Part shown: positions 16,742 through 27,130 of the stretch, one piece after another | How positions within the stretch are numbered: the first letter of the stretch is position 1 | Layout: each line of letters opens with the position of its first letter | Assembly (NCBI GenBank): GCA_029880325.1 | Contig: JAOUOP010000035.1 | Span: forward strand, 18,314 to 82,313 | Length of the DNA: 64,000 bases | Reading direction: 5' to 3' | DNA from: Myxococcales bacterium | Lineage (GTDB): Bacteria; Myxococcota_A; Polyangia; Polyangiales; JAFGIB01 | Made by a program: the position numbers and the translations under genes | Notes under the pieces: model-generated | The model's input: the letters and a program-made list of their open reading frames with translations, nothing else | What the model was told of the DNA's origin: nothing | Database searches by the model: none

Positions 16742-18064
16742 ATGTCGGGGAGTGATCGCGTTGTCCTGCGCAGGATCCTCCGAGTCCTTCGGACCGGAGC
16801 GCTGGGGATCGGAGCGGGCGCATGTGCGGACTCCCACGGCCGCGGCGAGCCCCTGGACTACGAGCCACAACCTGTGCCCGTACCGATGGCGGCCACCGTG
16901 CCTCCGATGCCAGTTGGCACAGACACTGCTGTAGCCGGGCCGGAGCCCGCGGCACAGCCGGTGGCCAGCATGGCTCCGGTCGCGACCGGAGCGCCCGTGC
17001 CAGTCGAAGCTTGTTCTCGACCACTCGGTTCCGAACCGAGGCAAACTTTCGCGGGAGAATGGATCCCGGAGTGCGGAGCCACATCCGAATTCTCCGTGGT
17101 CAGCGTTTGCTTCCCACCCTCATCCGACGAAGCGGACGCGGGCGTCAATTGCGAGCAGGATCCTCCTTCCGACAGCTGCATCCTTGAGGGCTATCGCTGC
17201 GGTCTGGCTTCCGGCGGCAGCGAAATCCTGTGTGGCCCGGTAGTCAGCGACCAAGACGGTTGCTGCTACCTGGTCGCCGGGGGATGCCCGATCGGACGCC
17301 CCTTCAGCATTGGGGGCGTCGCGCGCATCGCCTCCCTGCAGCCGGGTGACGGATGGCAGCGACCTTTCTCCGTCGGGTCCGATGCGCTCTCATACGCGGA
17401 GCGACTCGCACTGGCCGACAGCTACCGGCAGGACGGCCTGGCCGAGCACGCATCGGTCGCTTCCTTTTCGCGCTTCGCCCTGCAGCTGCTGGCCCAGGGA
17501 GCACCAGCCTCGCTGGTCGAGCGCGCGCTCGAAGCCACACGCGACGAGCTGCGGCACGCCGAGCTTTGCTTTGGCCTGGCCAAGCGCTACGACGGGCGCG
17601 CGTTGCAACCCGGCCCGCTTCCCACGGCCGACGCCCTCGCCGACGGTACCGACGCCGTGCACATCGCGGTTTCCCTGGCCGCAGAAGGCTGCATCGCGGA
17701 GACCGTCTCGGCACAGCTGATCGCGGCCGCCCGCGACCGCGCCCATGACAGCGCGGCAAAGAGCGCCCTGAGCCGCATCGCCCGCGACGAGCTGGCCCAC
17801 GTCGAGCTGGCCTGGGAGAGCCTCGCGTGGCTGCTCGTACAGTCGGGCGATCACGTGCGCAGCGCGGTGGAAGGGGTGTTCGCACAAGCCCACCGCCACG
17901 TGGGCCTGGGCTCGATCGCCCCATCCCAGCACGCCTCGAGCACACGCCTGGCCGATCACGGTTATCTGCCGGTCATCACGCGCCGCGCCATCGCCACGCG
18001 CGTCTTGCAGACGGTTGTAGCCCCGGCCGCGGTCGAGTTGCTGCGCTCCCGCCGAGTCGCCTGA
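16742..18064 (+). CDS. Ferritin-like lipoprotein with Cys-rich N-terminal half
   Basis: A 440-residue protein from ATG 16742. The arginine-rich N-terminus ends in a lipobox-like GAGAC (Cys28). A Pro/Val/Ala linker is followed by a segment with about ten Cys (EACSRPLG through CCYLVAGGCPIG). The C-terminal ~170 residues form a ferritin-like bundle with Glu in EHASVASFSRF, ExxH in DELRHAELCFG, Glu in AAEGCIAETVSAQL and ExxH in DELAHVELAWE. Such proteins are recurrent in Myxococcota; oxidase or metal-storage function at the cell surface is inference. The frame is open further upstream to 16478, but that region is the intergenic space shared with the CotH gene. Confidence 0.75.
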   Translation: MSGSDRVVLRRILRVLRTGALGIGAGACADSHGRGEPLDYEPQPVPVPMAATVPPMPVGTDTAVAGPEPAAQPVASMAPVATGAPVPVEACSRPLGSEPRQTFAGEWIPECGATSEFSVVSVCFPPSSDEADAGVNCEQDPPSDSCILEGYRCGLASGGSEILCGPVVSDQDGCCYLVAGGCPIGRPFSIGGVARIASLQPGDGWQRPFSVGSDALSYAERLALADSYRQDGLAEHASVASFSRFALQLLAQGAPASLVERALEATRDELRHAELCFGLAKRYDGRALQPGPLPTADALADGTDAVHIAVSLAAEGCIAETVSAQLIAAARDRAHDSAAKSALSRIARDELAHVELAWESLAWLLVQSGDHVRSAVEGVFAQAHRHVGLGSIAPSQHASSTRLADHGYLPVITRRAIATRVLQTVVAPAAVELLRSRRVA

Positions 18065-18339
18065 CTGACCTCGACCGGGGGCGCTGCGTCGTCAATCAAC
18101 TCGCCGTCACCGGCTCCGAGGACGCCGGCCAGGTCGAACGCGGCTTCGGCTGGTTCGCCGATGACTTCAGCGAAGAAGTCCAGCACTGCAGACGCAGTCG
18201 TCGCATGACGCACAAATTCCCGGAGCGCGCACCACCTCATGCTGGCGTCACGGTCCTCGGCGAATGCGTCGATAGCCGCGGGCTGGACCGCGGTTCGGCC
18301 CACGCTTGCTGAAGCGACCGGATGCCAGCCCGACCACAT
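17962..18339 (-). CDS. Possible small hypothetical protein, doubtful
   Basis: This is the only reading in the 353-base gap between the ferritin-like gene and the Cys-rich lipoprotein that has a natural amino-acid composition (ALREFVRHATTASAVLDFFAEVIGEP). It would start at ATG 18339 inside a hairpin, lacks a clear ribosome site, and runs 100 bases antisense into the ferritin-like gene. It could be a genuine orphan, a gene remnant, or chance. No family is recognised. Confidence 0.25.
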   Translation of the reverse strand: MWSGWHPVASASVGRTAVQPAAIDAFAEDRDASMRWCALREFVRHATTASAVLDFFAEVIGEPAEAAFDLAGVLGAGDGELIDDAAPPVEVSQATRRERSNSTAAGATTVCKTRVAMARRVMTGR

Positions 18340-18366
18340 TTTAGCGACACCAAAACATGGTCGGGC
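18328..18366. terminator. Hairpin between convergent genes
   Basis: Arms 18328-18342 and 18352-18366 pair as GCCCGACCA/TGGTCGGGC, a two-base mismatch, then TTTT/AAAA, closing a nine-base loop. It lies between convergent genes. No U-tract follows on either strand, so intrinsic termination is only possible. Confidence 0.4.
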
Positions 18367-18417
18367 ATGGCCGAGCGTGCACCTACCCGCGTTCGGCGGG
18401 CGGCGCCACGGCCAACA

Positions 18418-19527
18418 CTATCGGCAGACGGCCTTGCTCACGAAGGGCTGGAAGTCGTCGACGGTCTGGTTCGACAATCCCAAAAACCCCCGGCATTCGT
18501 CGTCGGATTCGCAACCGATGAACTTGCAGAAGCCCTCGTCGCAGACCTGGAACTGGGAGGCGCAGGCGCCGTCATTTTCGCAGGGGACCTTGCAGACCGA
18601 AATCTCCGGATCGATGTCGGAAGGCAAGCATCGCGAAAGGCGCGCATCTTCCGGGCCCTCGCCAGCGGCCAGCACGCATTCGCGGTCGCTCGAGCAGCCT
18701 GTCTCCACGCACTCCCCGTCCTTGCACGAATGAAATAGCGGGCATTCCTCGTCGGCCATGCACGGTCGCTCGCAGCGGCCCTTGCGACAGGTCTCGCCCT
18801 CGCCGGAATCACAGTCATCGTCCTCCAGGCACTGCACGCAGCTGCCGGCTTCGCAGATCGGGGCGCCAAACGGACACTCGCTGTCGCCGGAGCAGGAATC
18901 GTCGACAACGCAGCGTTCTTCTTCGCACTTGAGCGTGCAGATGTCCTCGCAGTCGGGATCGCTGCAGATCGGGTCGAAGGGGTCGAAGAGCGGATTGTCG
19001 CAGTCGCAGGACCGGCCCTGGCAGGTGCCGCTGCAGTCGTCGTCTGTCACACACGAAAAGAAGCTGAAGGAACAAATGCCCGACACGCAGGTATCGAGGC
19101 AGTCGGCGTCCGCTTCGCAGGTGGTGAACGTGTTCGTGCAGGAGCCCGAGCCACAACTTCCATCACCGCACTCGCTCGAGTCTGTGCATCCGAATGGAAC
19201 GCAATTGTCGAGGCTCGAAGACTGGCAAATTAGCGCCCGATCATTGCACTTGGGCGGAGCCTCGCTGGGCCGGTTGCCGCAGCAGTCTGCCGTCTCGGAG
19301 CAATCGATCCGATCGCATTGCTTGGCGCTCACTTCAATATCGAAGTCGTTCTTGGAGCACACGCCACGGATGCAGGCCAGCTCCTTTTCGCAGTCGTTTC
19401 GGGCGGCGCAGCTCTCTCCGCGCTGTCCCTTCTGGGCGGGCGCGGTTTTCTGGGCGCCCCCGAGATTGCAACCGGCTGCCATCACGAGCGCCATCGCGCC
19501 AACGAATAGAGTTCTGGTAGTCGTCAT
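18418..19527 (-). CDS. Cys-rich repeat lipoprotein
   Basis: A 369-residue protein from ATG 19527 (MTTTRTLFVGAMALVMAAGC), lipidated at Cys20. The mature part contains over 50 cysteines arranged as repeats of the DxDCxxxxxCxxGxC type (for example CEADADCLDTCVSGIC, CVQCLEDDDCDSGEG, CMADEECPLFHSCKDGEC). Disulfide-knotted modules of this kind are abundant on Myxococcota surfaces and in the outer-membrane-exchange protein TraA. No catalytic domain is seen, so an adhesive or structural role is inference. It is convergent with the ferritin-like lipoprotein gene. Confidence 0.8.
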   Translation of the reverse strand: MTTTRTLFVGAMALVMAAGCNLGGAQKTAPAQKGQRGESCAARNDCEKELACIRGVCSKNDFDIEVSAKQCDRIDCSETADCCGNRPSEAPPKCNDRALICQSSSLDNCVPFGCTDSSECGDGSCGSGSCTNTFTTCEADADCLDTCVSGICSFSFFSCVTDDDCSGTCQGRSCDCDNPLFDPFDPICSDPDCEDICTLKCEEERCVVDDSCSGDSECPFGAPICEAGSCVQCLEDDDCDSGEGETCRKGRCERPCMADEECPLFHSCKDGECVETGCSSDRECVLAAGEGPEDARLSRCLPSDIDPEISVCKVPCENDGACASQFQVCDEGFCKFIGCESDDECRGFLGLSNQTVDDFQPFVSKAVCR

Positions 19528-19666
19528 CAAACCCTCCCTGCGGCCGCTTTTCGATGAGTACCCGATACGCTCGGTTCGTGGCCGCACGCGTGAGAACGCG
19601 AGCCTCGCACGGCCAGCTTCGCGATGTCCACTTTGGATCTTCGCCCTTGGGCGTGGGGACCGACGC

Positions 19667-21091
<1,425 letters not shown>

Positions 21092-21972
21092 AATTCATCT
21101 CCCGCGCGACCTCGCCCACCGTCTCGAGCACCGACTCGAAAGCGGCGGCATTGCAGGCCAGGATGCCACCCAGATTTTGCAGCTGCGCTTCGTCGTAGCG
21201 CATGGCGCGACCGAAACAGTCGGTGAAGCGACCGCCGGCCGCCAGCAGGATGGCCTCCGGACCGCAAGCATCCCACTTGCACGAGCGATCCGAGAGGTGC
21301 ACGTAGAGGTCGGCGTTCTGCTCGGCCAGATGCCCGACCTTCAGGCCCACCGAGCCGCTCGGACGTTCGCTGTCGATGCCGAGCCTTTCGCGGATGGCAT
21401 CGATGCTGCGGCTGCGGTGGGAGCGCGAGACCACCAGCGATAGCTTTGAAGGCGTCGCGATGTCGGAGACGCACAGCAGCTGCGACTGGCCATCCTGCTC
21501 CAGCACCGCCTGGCCGCCCACCACGCCGCGGTAGAGCTTGTCCTTGGCGGCCTGATAGACCACGCCCAGCCGCGAGCGGCCCTCGACGGCCAGGCCCAGC
21601 ATCACCGAAAACTCTCCGTTACGAGCCACGAACTCCTTGGTTCCGTCGAGGGGATCGACGAACCAGCAGCGCTCGCGCAATAGGGCGTCGCCGTGCTCGG
21701 GGCTCTCCTCGGCCACCACGCCGTCGTCCGGGAAGGCCCGCCGCAGCTCGGCCACCAGGAAGTCATTGGCGCGGCGATCGGCCTCGGTCACCGGATCGCG
21801 GGCGCCCTTGAAGTCCACGTCGAAATCCGACGCGTAGATCTCGAGCAGAATCTTGCCGGCCTCACGGGCCAGCCGCGTCGCGGTTTCGAGTTCGCGCTCC
21901 AACATGGCGGCGGCAGGCTAAATGCCCAACCCGAATTCGGCAATGCCGGACCGCACCGGGACCGCGGCCATC

Positions 21973-22782
21973 TCAGGACCGCAGCACGACCGCCAGCGCC
22001 CCCCGCCCCCCGTGGCGCCCATGGGCGCTGGCGACGGCGAGCACGAGCGGCGCCGCGCCCCCGCGCGTCAAGGCTTCTACCGCCGCATCGGCCAGCACGC
22101 CGATGCCGCCCTCCGAGTGCAGGCCCTTGCCGACGACGACCAGCAGCGCGCGCAGCCCGGCCCGGTGGCGCTCGCGCACAAAGGCGGTGACGCGCGCGCC
22201 CGCCTCAGCGCGCAACAGACCGTGCAGATCGATGCGGGCCTCGGGCTCGAAGCCACTGCCTTGCAGGCGGTCGAGGAGGGCGGGTTTCTGGCCCTCGCGC
22301 AGGGCGCGCACTTCGCCTTCGTCCCACACTACCGAAAAGCGCTGGGCCTCGCCCACCAGGGCCGCCAGCCGTGCCCGCGCGGCGGCCTCGGCTCCCGGAT
22401 CGAGCGCCGGCGCATCCCTCGGGGCGCGCGCCGCCGGACGTCGCCCCTTTTCGCCCGCAAGCGGTCGCACCCCGGCGTAGGCCTGGTTCCAGGCGGCCAG
22501 GTCGGCGGTCGAGCGGGGCTGCCAACCGCTCGGTGCCGGACCGGGCGGCACCGACCCGGCGGCCGGTGGCACGCGGCTGGGGGGCGCCGGCTCGGGCGGA
22601 GGCAGGGTCCTCGGCGGTCGCGGTGGCTCCATGCTGGCGAGCCCGGCCTGCTCGAGCAGCGAACTCAGGCCCGTGCCCACGGGCTTGCTCACCAGGCTGC
22701 GCGGCGCCTCGGCCTCGGGGCCCGCGTCACCGCCAGCACCCGGGTCGACGCGCCCGGACCGTTTCTTTCGCTTTCTCGACAC
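21973..22782 (-). CDS. Smr-domain protein
   Basis: A 269-residue protein. The N-terminal half is basic then Pro/Ala/Gly-rich and probably disordered (MSRKRKKRSGRVDPG...). The C-terminal ~85 residues form an Smr domain: ARIDLHGLLRAEAGARV carries the DLHG motif, and LLVVVGKGLHSEGG carries the HGxG-like signature as GKGLHS. Smr domains, as in MutS2, bind or nick nucleic acids; stand-alone forms are widespread and can act as endoribonucleases. It is 67 bases upstream of cysQ on the same strand. Confidence 0.8.
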   Translation of the reverse strand: MSRKRKKRSGRVDPGAGGDAGPEAEAPRSLVSKPVGTGLSSLLEQAGLASMEPPRPPRTLPPPEPAPPSRVPPAAGSVPPGPAPSGWQPRSTADLAAWNQAYAGVRPLAGEKGRRPAARAPRDAPALDPGAEAAARARLAALVGEAQRFSVVWDEGEVRALREGQKPALLDRLQGSGFEPEARIDLHGLLRAEAGARVTAFVRERHRAGLRALLVVVGKGLHSEGGIGVLADAAVEALTRGGAAPLVLAVASAHGRHGGRGALAVVLRS

Positions 22783-22864
22783 GGCATCGGAGCAGGGCCT
22801 GACGCCGCTGCTGCCGTGATCCTAGCTCGAATCGGACTCAGATCACGCCGTACTGGCAGCCACC

Positions 22865-24052
22865 TCACTCGGGCGCGAACACCCCGCAAGGGAAGTCTGC
22901 GTAGAGCATGGCGTCGACGTTGGCCTGGAAGTCCTGGCAGGCGCTGCCGACCAGCTCGATGGTGCGCTCGTTCTTGAGCTGCCAACCGTTGGGATCGTTA
23001 CAGCCCAGCGGCACGCCGTTGACCTCCACGAAGCCCGAGCACTCCTGGCCGGCCTGGATCTCGCCGTTGAGCGCCACGTCGCAGCCGACGGCGCCGCCCA
23101 CGATCTCGGTGAGCACGTTGACCAGGTCGTCCTTGGAGCTGGGCGTAAAGGGCGGCTGGCCGGTGTTGCCGATCTGGGCGACCTGATCGAGATGGGCCTG
23201 CAGGCTGGCATCGCTGGCCAGGCTGATGACGAACATCTTCACGCCCTTGGCCGCCCCCACGTTGGCCGCTTCGATGACCTGCGGCGAGGCGTCGCCGCCG
23301 GCCCCTCCGTCGCAGAAGTCGTTGGGCGCCCCGTCGGTGGCCAGGATAACGTATTGGGGCCCGAGCTCGGTGTCGAGTTGCACCGCCATCTCGTCGGCCA
23401 GGTTGTCGTTGGCCCACTGCAACGCCTTGTGCGTCGGCGTCGAACCGCCCAAGGGCATCTGCGGGTAGAGGCTATCGATGGTGGCGAAGTTGTTCAGCGC
23501 CGCGTCGGCGGTGACCAGCCGCGGGCACTCCATGGCGCCGGCCGTCGGGATCACCGCGCCCAGCCCCGGAATGATGGCGTCGAGCCCAGCGCCGACGGCC
23601 GCGAGCGGATCGAGGGGGCCATCGTAGATCACCATGCCGAACTCCACCACGCCCTCCAGCGTCGGAATCAGGCCGTCGGGATCCATCAGCGCACTGCGCA
23701 GGGCCTCCCAACGCGAGGGGCCGCCGAAGTTCTCACTCATGCTGCCCGAGCCGTCGACCACGAAGTAGACGGTGGGCTTGACGCGCGAGGCGCGCACGTT
23801 GGCGCTGGCGCAGCCAACGCCACTGCGATCGACCGTCGAGGCAGCCCCGGTCGAGCCGGCGGCACCCGTGTTGTCGAAACCCGAGGCGGTGTCCGAAGAG
23901 GTGTTGCCAAAGGGGTCGTTCGGGTCGCTGGCGGCGCCTCCGCGACTGCCGCCGCGCGACGAGCCTCCGGACGCATCCGCCCCGCAGCCACAGAGCCCAC
24001 CCGACAGCGCGATGGCCAAGCCCAAGCTGCCGATCAGTCTAAGTACACCCAT
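22865..24052 (-). CDS. VWA-domain lipoprotein
   Basis: A 395-residue protein from ATG 24052 (MGVLRLIGSLGLAIALSG) with a lipobox-like LCGC (Cys23) and a Gly/Ser/Asp linker. A von Willebrand A domain begins at PTVYFVVDGSGSMSENF. Its MIDAS residues are DGSGS (100-104), Thr in GGSTPTHKALQ and Asp in VILATDGAPNDF. It is therefore expected to bind a divalent cation and a protein ligand outside the cell. A C-terminal region with several Cys follows (GCDVALNGEIQAGQECSGF). A distant paralogue with the same plan lies at 31812-33077. Confidence 0.82.
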   Translation of the reverse strand: MGVLRLIGSLGLAIALSGGLCGCGADASGGSSRGGSRGGAASDPNDPFGNTSSDTASGFDNTGAAGSTGAASTVDRSGVGCASANVRASRVKPTVYFVVDGSGSMSENFGGPSRWEALRSALMDPDGLIPTLEGVVEFGMVIYDGPLDPLAAVGAGLDAIIPGLGAVIPTAGAMECPRLVTADAALNNFATIDSLYPQMPLGGSTPTHKALQWANDNLADEMAVQLDTELGPQYVILATDGAPNDFCDGGAGGDASPQVIEAANVGAAKGVKMFVISLASDASLQAHLDQVAQIGNTGQPPFTPSSKDDLVNVLTEIVGGAVGCDVALNGEIQAGQECSGFVEVNGVPLGCNDPNGWQLKNERTIELVGSACQDFQANVDAMLYADFPCGVFAPE

Positions 24053-24360
24053 GCTAACACCTCCGCGAAATGTCCAGACTGCGTACCCACCGCATTCCAA
24101 GAACGGGGTCTATCAAAAGCCGGCTTCTACCACGAGTTCCCGGCTGGGCATCACGCCGGAAACATCGGATAACAACATCGCGCCAATAAAAATCCTGCAA
24201 ACTCCTAGGTAACTCTCTGCGCACTGCGAGCAGGATCTTGCGCACTGCGACAGAGGCTGCGCAGTACGGTGGCGCACATTCAGGCCCGGGTGCGGGCTCT
24301 CGCCGCGCAGCCGCTCGCCCGGATGATTCATCGATGGGCGACTGCGGGAGCGGCGCTAGT
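24053..24360. other. Intergenic region upstream of the VWA lipoprotein
   Basis: This stretch holds the promoter region of the VWA gene, with an AT-richer patch near 24170-24215. I see no credible gene in it. Its right edge runs into the palindromic repeat, and the pentamer CTAGT is tandemly doubled at the junction (24356-24365). Confidence 0.5.
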
Positions 24361-24443
24361 CTAGTCACCTGTGTCGGTAGTTCTGGGCAAAACTCGGCGA
24401 GGGCCGGCGAGTTTTGCCCAGAACTACCGACACAGGTGACTAG
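24361..24443. repeat. Perfect palindrome with 36-bp arms; two inverted copies of a dispersed repeat
   Basis: Left arm 24361-24396 and right arm 24408-24443 are exact reverse complements, separated by an 11-base GC-rich spacer. Each arm begins with CTAG. A third arm, with two C-to-T differences over 41 bases, lies at 63874-63914. The right arm supplies the stop codon of the LDLa lipoprotein gene (24440-24442). As RNA or single-stranded DNA it would fold into a very stable hairpin. Origin and function are unknown; REP-like or transposon-end origin is a guess. Confidence 0.85.
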
Positions 24444-25129
24444 AAGCCGCTGCTAAAGCCGAGGGACTCCCCCCTGCAGAGGAACTCGGCACGCTCGGGA
24501 CAGCCGCGCTCGTCGCTGCCATCCTCGCAATCCGTCTCGCCATCACACTCCCAAGCGACCGGCAACGTTTCGCCGTCGTCGCATCGGAAGCTCGGACAAC
24601 CGACCTCATCGCTGCCATCGTCGCAATCGGGCTCGCCATCGCACTGCCAGGAATCCGGCACCCGCTCGCCATCGTCGCACAGGAAGCTCACGGCCCGGAG
24701 GTCAGCCTCACTGCAGCTGGACTCGTCTTCGCCATCGGAGCAGTCGTGCTCGCCGTCGCAGACCCAATCGGGAGGGAGCACCTCCCCGTCGCCGCACCTG
24801 AAGCTGAATTGGTCAACGCAAGCATTGATGCAGGCCGCGCCAGAGTCGGATAGGAGCGGGTGGCCACCGCTGCAAACGGCGACCTCCAGCTGCTCGCAGC
24901 TACTATCGGTGATGCACCTGGAGATGCAGTCGTTGATGGCTCGGTCGCCTTCGGACTCCACCTCACACTGGTCGGCCACACCGTCGGAGAACACCTCACA
25001 GGAGCGCAGCTTGGCCACCGCCCGCCGGCAGTCGGCGGAGGCCGCGGCGCCATCTCCAGCGTCGCCCCCCAGGCAGGCGCTGAACCATAGGACCAGCGAG
25101 GTGCACGCAATGCTTCGTAACTTCGCCAT
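24440..25129 (-). CDS. Lipoprotein with LDL-receptor class A repeats, 3' end in a palindromic repeat
   Basis: A 229-residue protein from ATG 25129 (MAKLRSIACTSLVLWFSAC), preceded by GGAGGG and lipidated at Cys19. A Cys-containing helical region (about 30-105) precedes three LDLa modules at about 110-139, 149-178 and 181-210. Each has the calcium-cage pattern CDGxxDCxDGxDE. A fourth module starts at 216 (FLCRGES) but breaks off after 14 residues. The TAG stop lies in the terminal CTAG of the palindrome. LDLa modules are mostly animal receptor domains and are scarce in bacteria; ligand binding at the surface is inferred. Confidence 0.8.
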   Translation of the reverse strand: MAKLRSIACTSLVLWFSACLGGDAGDGAAASADCRRAVAKLRSCEVFSDGVADQCEVESEGDRAINDCISRCITDSSCEQLEVAVCSGGHPLLSDSGAACINACVDQFSFRCGDGEVLPPDWVCDGEHDCSDGEDESSCSEADLRAVSFLCDDGERVPDSWQCDGEPDCDDGSDEVGCPSFRCDDGETLPVAWECDGETDCEDGSDERGCPERAEFLCRGESLGFSSGF

Positions 25130-25318
25130 GAACCCTCCCATGCGGTGGCGCGCACCGTAACCCCAGCCGCGCCGGCCGCGCAACTCGCCTGCGGTGCGCA
25201 AGCGCAGCCAAAAAGCCGGATCAGAAGCGCCCATGACCGCGAAATTGCAGGCGACGCCGGGCCCGATGGGCCACGACGGACTTGACGTCCCGACCCCAGC
25301 GGCGGCTCAATTGCTTTC

Positions 25319-27130
25319 GTGTTCTCGTTGGTCGTCACGGAGCGGGGCGGAGCGCAGCGGCGGCTGAGCTTCAATGGCTCCGAGGTCAGCGTCGGGCGCC
25401 TCGACGACAACGACGTGGTGCTGCCGAAAAACAACGTCTCCAAGCACCACGCGCGGCTGGTGCTCAAGGACGAGCGCTTCCTCCTCGAGGACATGGGCAG
25501 CACCAACGGCACCTATGTCAATGGACGTAAGATCGCTTCACCCATCGTGGTTGCCGGTGGGGACAAGATCTACATCGGCGACTTCATCCTCGCCATCGCG
25601 CCGGCGACGGGCGCGGCTTCGTCGGCGCCGTCGCGCCCGGCCACCGAGCCAGCACCGCCACACGGAAGCGACCCCGGGCTCGGCGCTCCCGGCGGGGTCG
25701 ATCCCCTGGAGCGCGAGCCAAGGGCCGCTGCACGCGCAGCAGTTGGCGTGCAAGGTCGGGGCGTCGCGCCGCCAGCGCCCGCCGGAGCCGCTTCGCGGGG
25801 CGGCCCCACGGTGCCCTTGCCACCGCCCGCCAGCAGCCTGCCGGGTCCGGGACGCCAGGCGCGCGGCGACGAACAAACCGGCGAGCGCCCCAAGCGCCCC
25901 AGCATGCCGCCGCGCGTGGAGGATCCGGACTCGGGCAGCGGCCCGGCCACCTCACCAGCGGTGCTGGCCCCCTCGGTGCGCTTGCAGGGTGCGCTCAACA
26001 CGCTGATGGAGCGTCTCGAGGCCGAGTTCGACATCCACCAGCCCCATGAGAGCGCCTTTCCGTCCAAGCACCAGGCGACACTACAGCAGCTGCTCAAGGG
26101 GCTGGCCCGCGAGGGCGTGATCGGCCCCGATCTCGATCATCGTTTCCTCGGCGAGGCCGCCGTCAGCGAGGCTGTAGGCCTGGGCCCGCTCGATCGCCTG
26201 CTCAACAATCGCGCCGTGCGCGAGGTGGTGGTCGATGGGCCCGCCCGCATCCTGGCCGATCTGGGCGGCGGCCTGTCGCCGGTGTCGAGCTTCTTTTCGT
26301 CGAGTGACGCCGTGCGTGCGGTGGCCGCGCGCCTTTTGGCCCGCGCCGAGCAGCCGCTCGAGGCGCTGCCGGTGCAAACGGCCCAGCTCCTCGACGGCAG
26401 CCAGGTGCAGATTCTGAGCCCTCCGCTGACAGCCGGCGAACTGCTGATCAGCGTGCGGGTACCGCCGCGCACCACGACCTCACCCGAAGCGCTGGTCACC
26501 GAGGGCGCGCTGTCGAGCGAGATGCTCTCCACCCTGCGGGCGGCCATTCAACGCCGAGTCAACATGCTCATCGTCGGAGGCGGCGGCAGCGGCCTGAGCA
26601 CGACGGTCTCGGCGCTGTGCTCGATGTGCCAGGATCACGAGCGCATCATCGCCATCCAGCAGAGCCCCTCGCTGTCGATTCAGCACCCCTACGTGCTACC
26701 CCTCTACCGCGGCGGGGCCGCCGAGCTCGATCTCTCGACGCTGCTTTCGCACGCTTCGCGGCTGCGTGGCGACCGCCTGGTGATGGACGACCTGGAACCC
26801 GAAGACGCGTTGTCAGCGCTGCTTTCGGCCAGCGCCAGCCGCGGCGTGATCAGTTCCATGCACGCCTCGTCGATCAAGGCCGCGCTGCAGCGGCTGCAGG
26901 TCTTCGCGCGCCGCTCCCTGGGCGGCGGTGGCGCCGAGACCGCGGCGCTGATGGTCGAAGCCTTCGAGCTGGTGATCCTGCTCGAAATGGACGCCCAGGG
27001 CGTGCGCCGCATGAAGGAGATCAGCGAGCTGTCGCTGGACGGCGAAGGACACATCGCCCAGCGCGCGCTCTTCAGCTTCGACGGCAGCTTCCGCAAGAGC
27101 AAACACGGCCCGTCTTTTCTGGCCGGTTGA
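25319..27130 (+). CDS. FHA domain fused to a CpaF-like secretion ATPase with a degenerate P-loop
   Basis: A 603-residue protein. Residues 1-95 form an FHA phosphothreonine-binding domain (VSVGRLDDNDVVL, VSKHHARL, GSTNGTYVNG). A Pro/Ala/Gly linker runs to about 220. The rest follows the CpaF/VirB11 order: GLGPLDRLLNNRAVREVVVDGP, LISVRVPP, a P-loop region and a SSMHA box. The expected Walker A GxxGSGKT is GGGGSGLST (420-428), with Leu for the catalytic Lys. The Walker B region RLRGDRLVMDDLEPED lacks the usual GE(V/I)R. ATP hydrolysis is therefore doubtful. A regulatory pseudo-ATPase read by phosphosignalling is inference. No Tad pilus genes are adjacent. Confidence 0.75.
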   Translation: MFSLVVTERGGAQRRLSFNGSEVSVGRLDDNDVVLPKNNVSKHHARLVLKDERFLLEDMGSTNGTYVNGRKIASPIVVAGGDKIYIGDFILAIAPATGAASSAPSRPATEPAPPHGSDPGLGAPGGVDPLEREPRAAARAAVGVQGRGVAPPAPAGAASRGGPTVPLPPPASSLPGPGRQARGDEQTGERPKRPSMPPRVEDPDSGSGPATSPAVLAPSVRLQGALNTLMERLEAEFDIHQPHESAFPSKHQATLQQLLKGLAREGVIGPDLDHRFLGEAAVSEAVGLGPLDRLLNNRAVREVVVDGPARILADLGGGLSPVSSFFSSSDAVRAVAARLLARAEQPLEALPVQTAQLLDGSQVQILSPPLTAGELLISVRVPPRTTTSPEALVTEGALSSEMLSTLRAAIQRRVNMLIVGGGGSGLSTTVSALCSMCQDHERIIAIQQSPSLSIQHPYVLPLYRGGAAELDLSTLLSHASRLRGDRLVMDDLEPEDALSALLSASASRGVISSMHASSIKAALQRLQVFARRSLGGGGAETAALMVEAFELVILLEMDAQGVRRMKEISELSLDGEGHIAQRALFSFDGSFRKSKHGPSFLAG

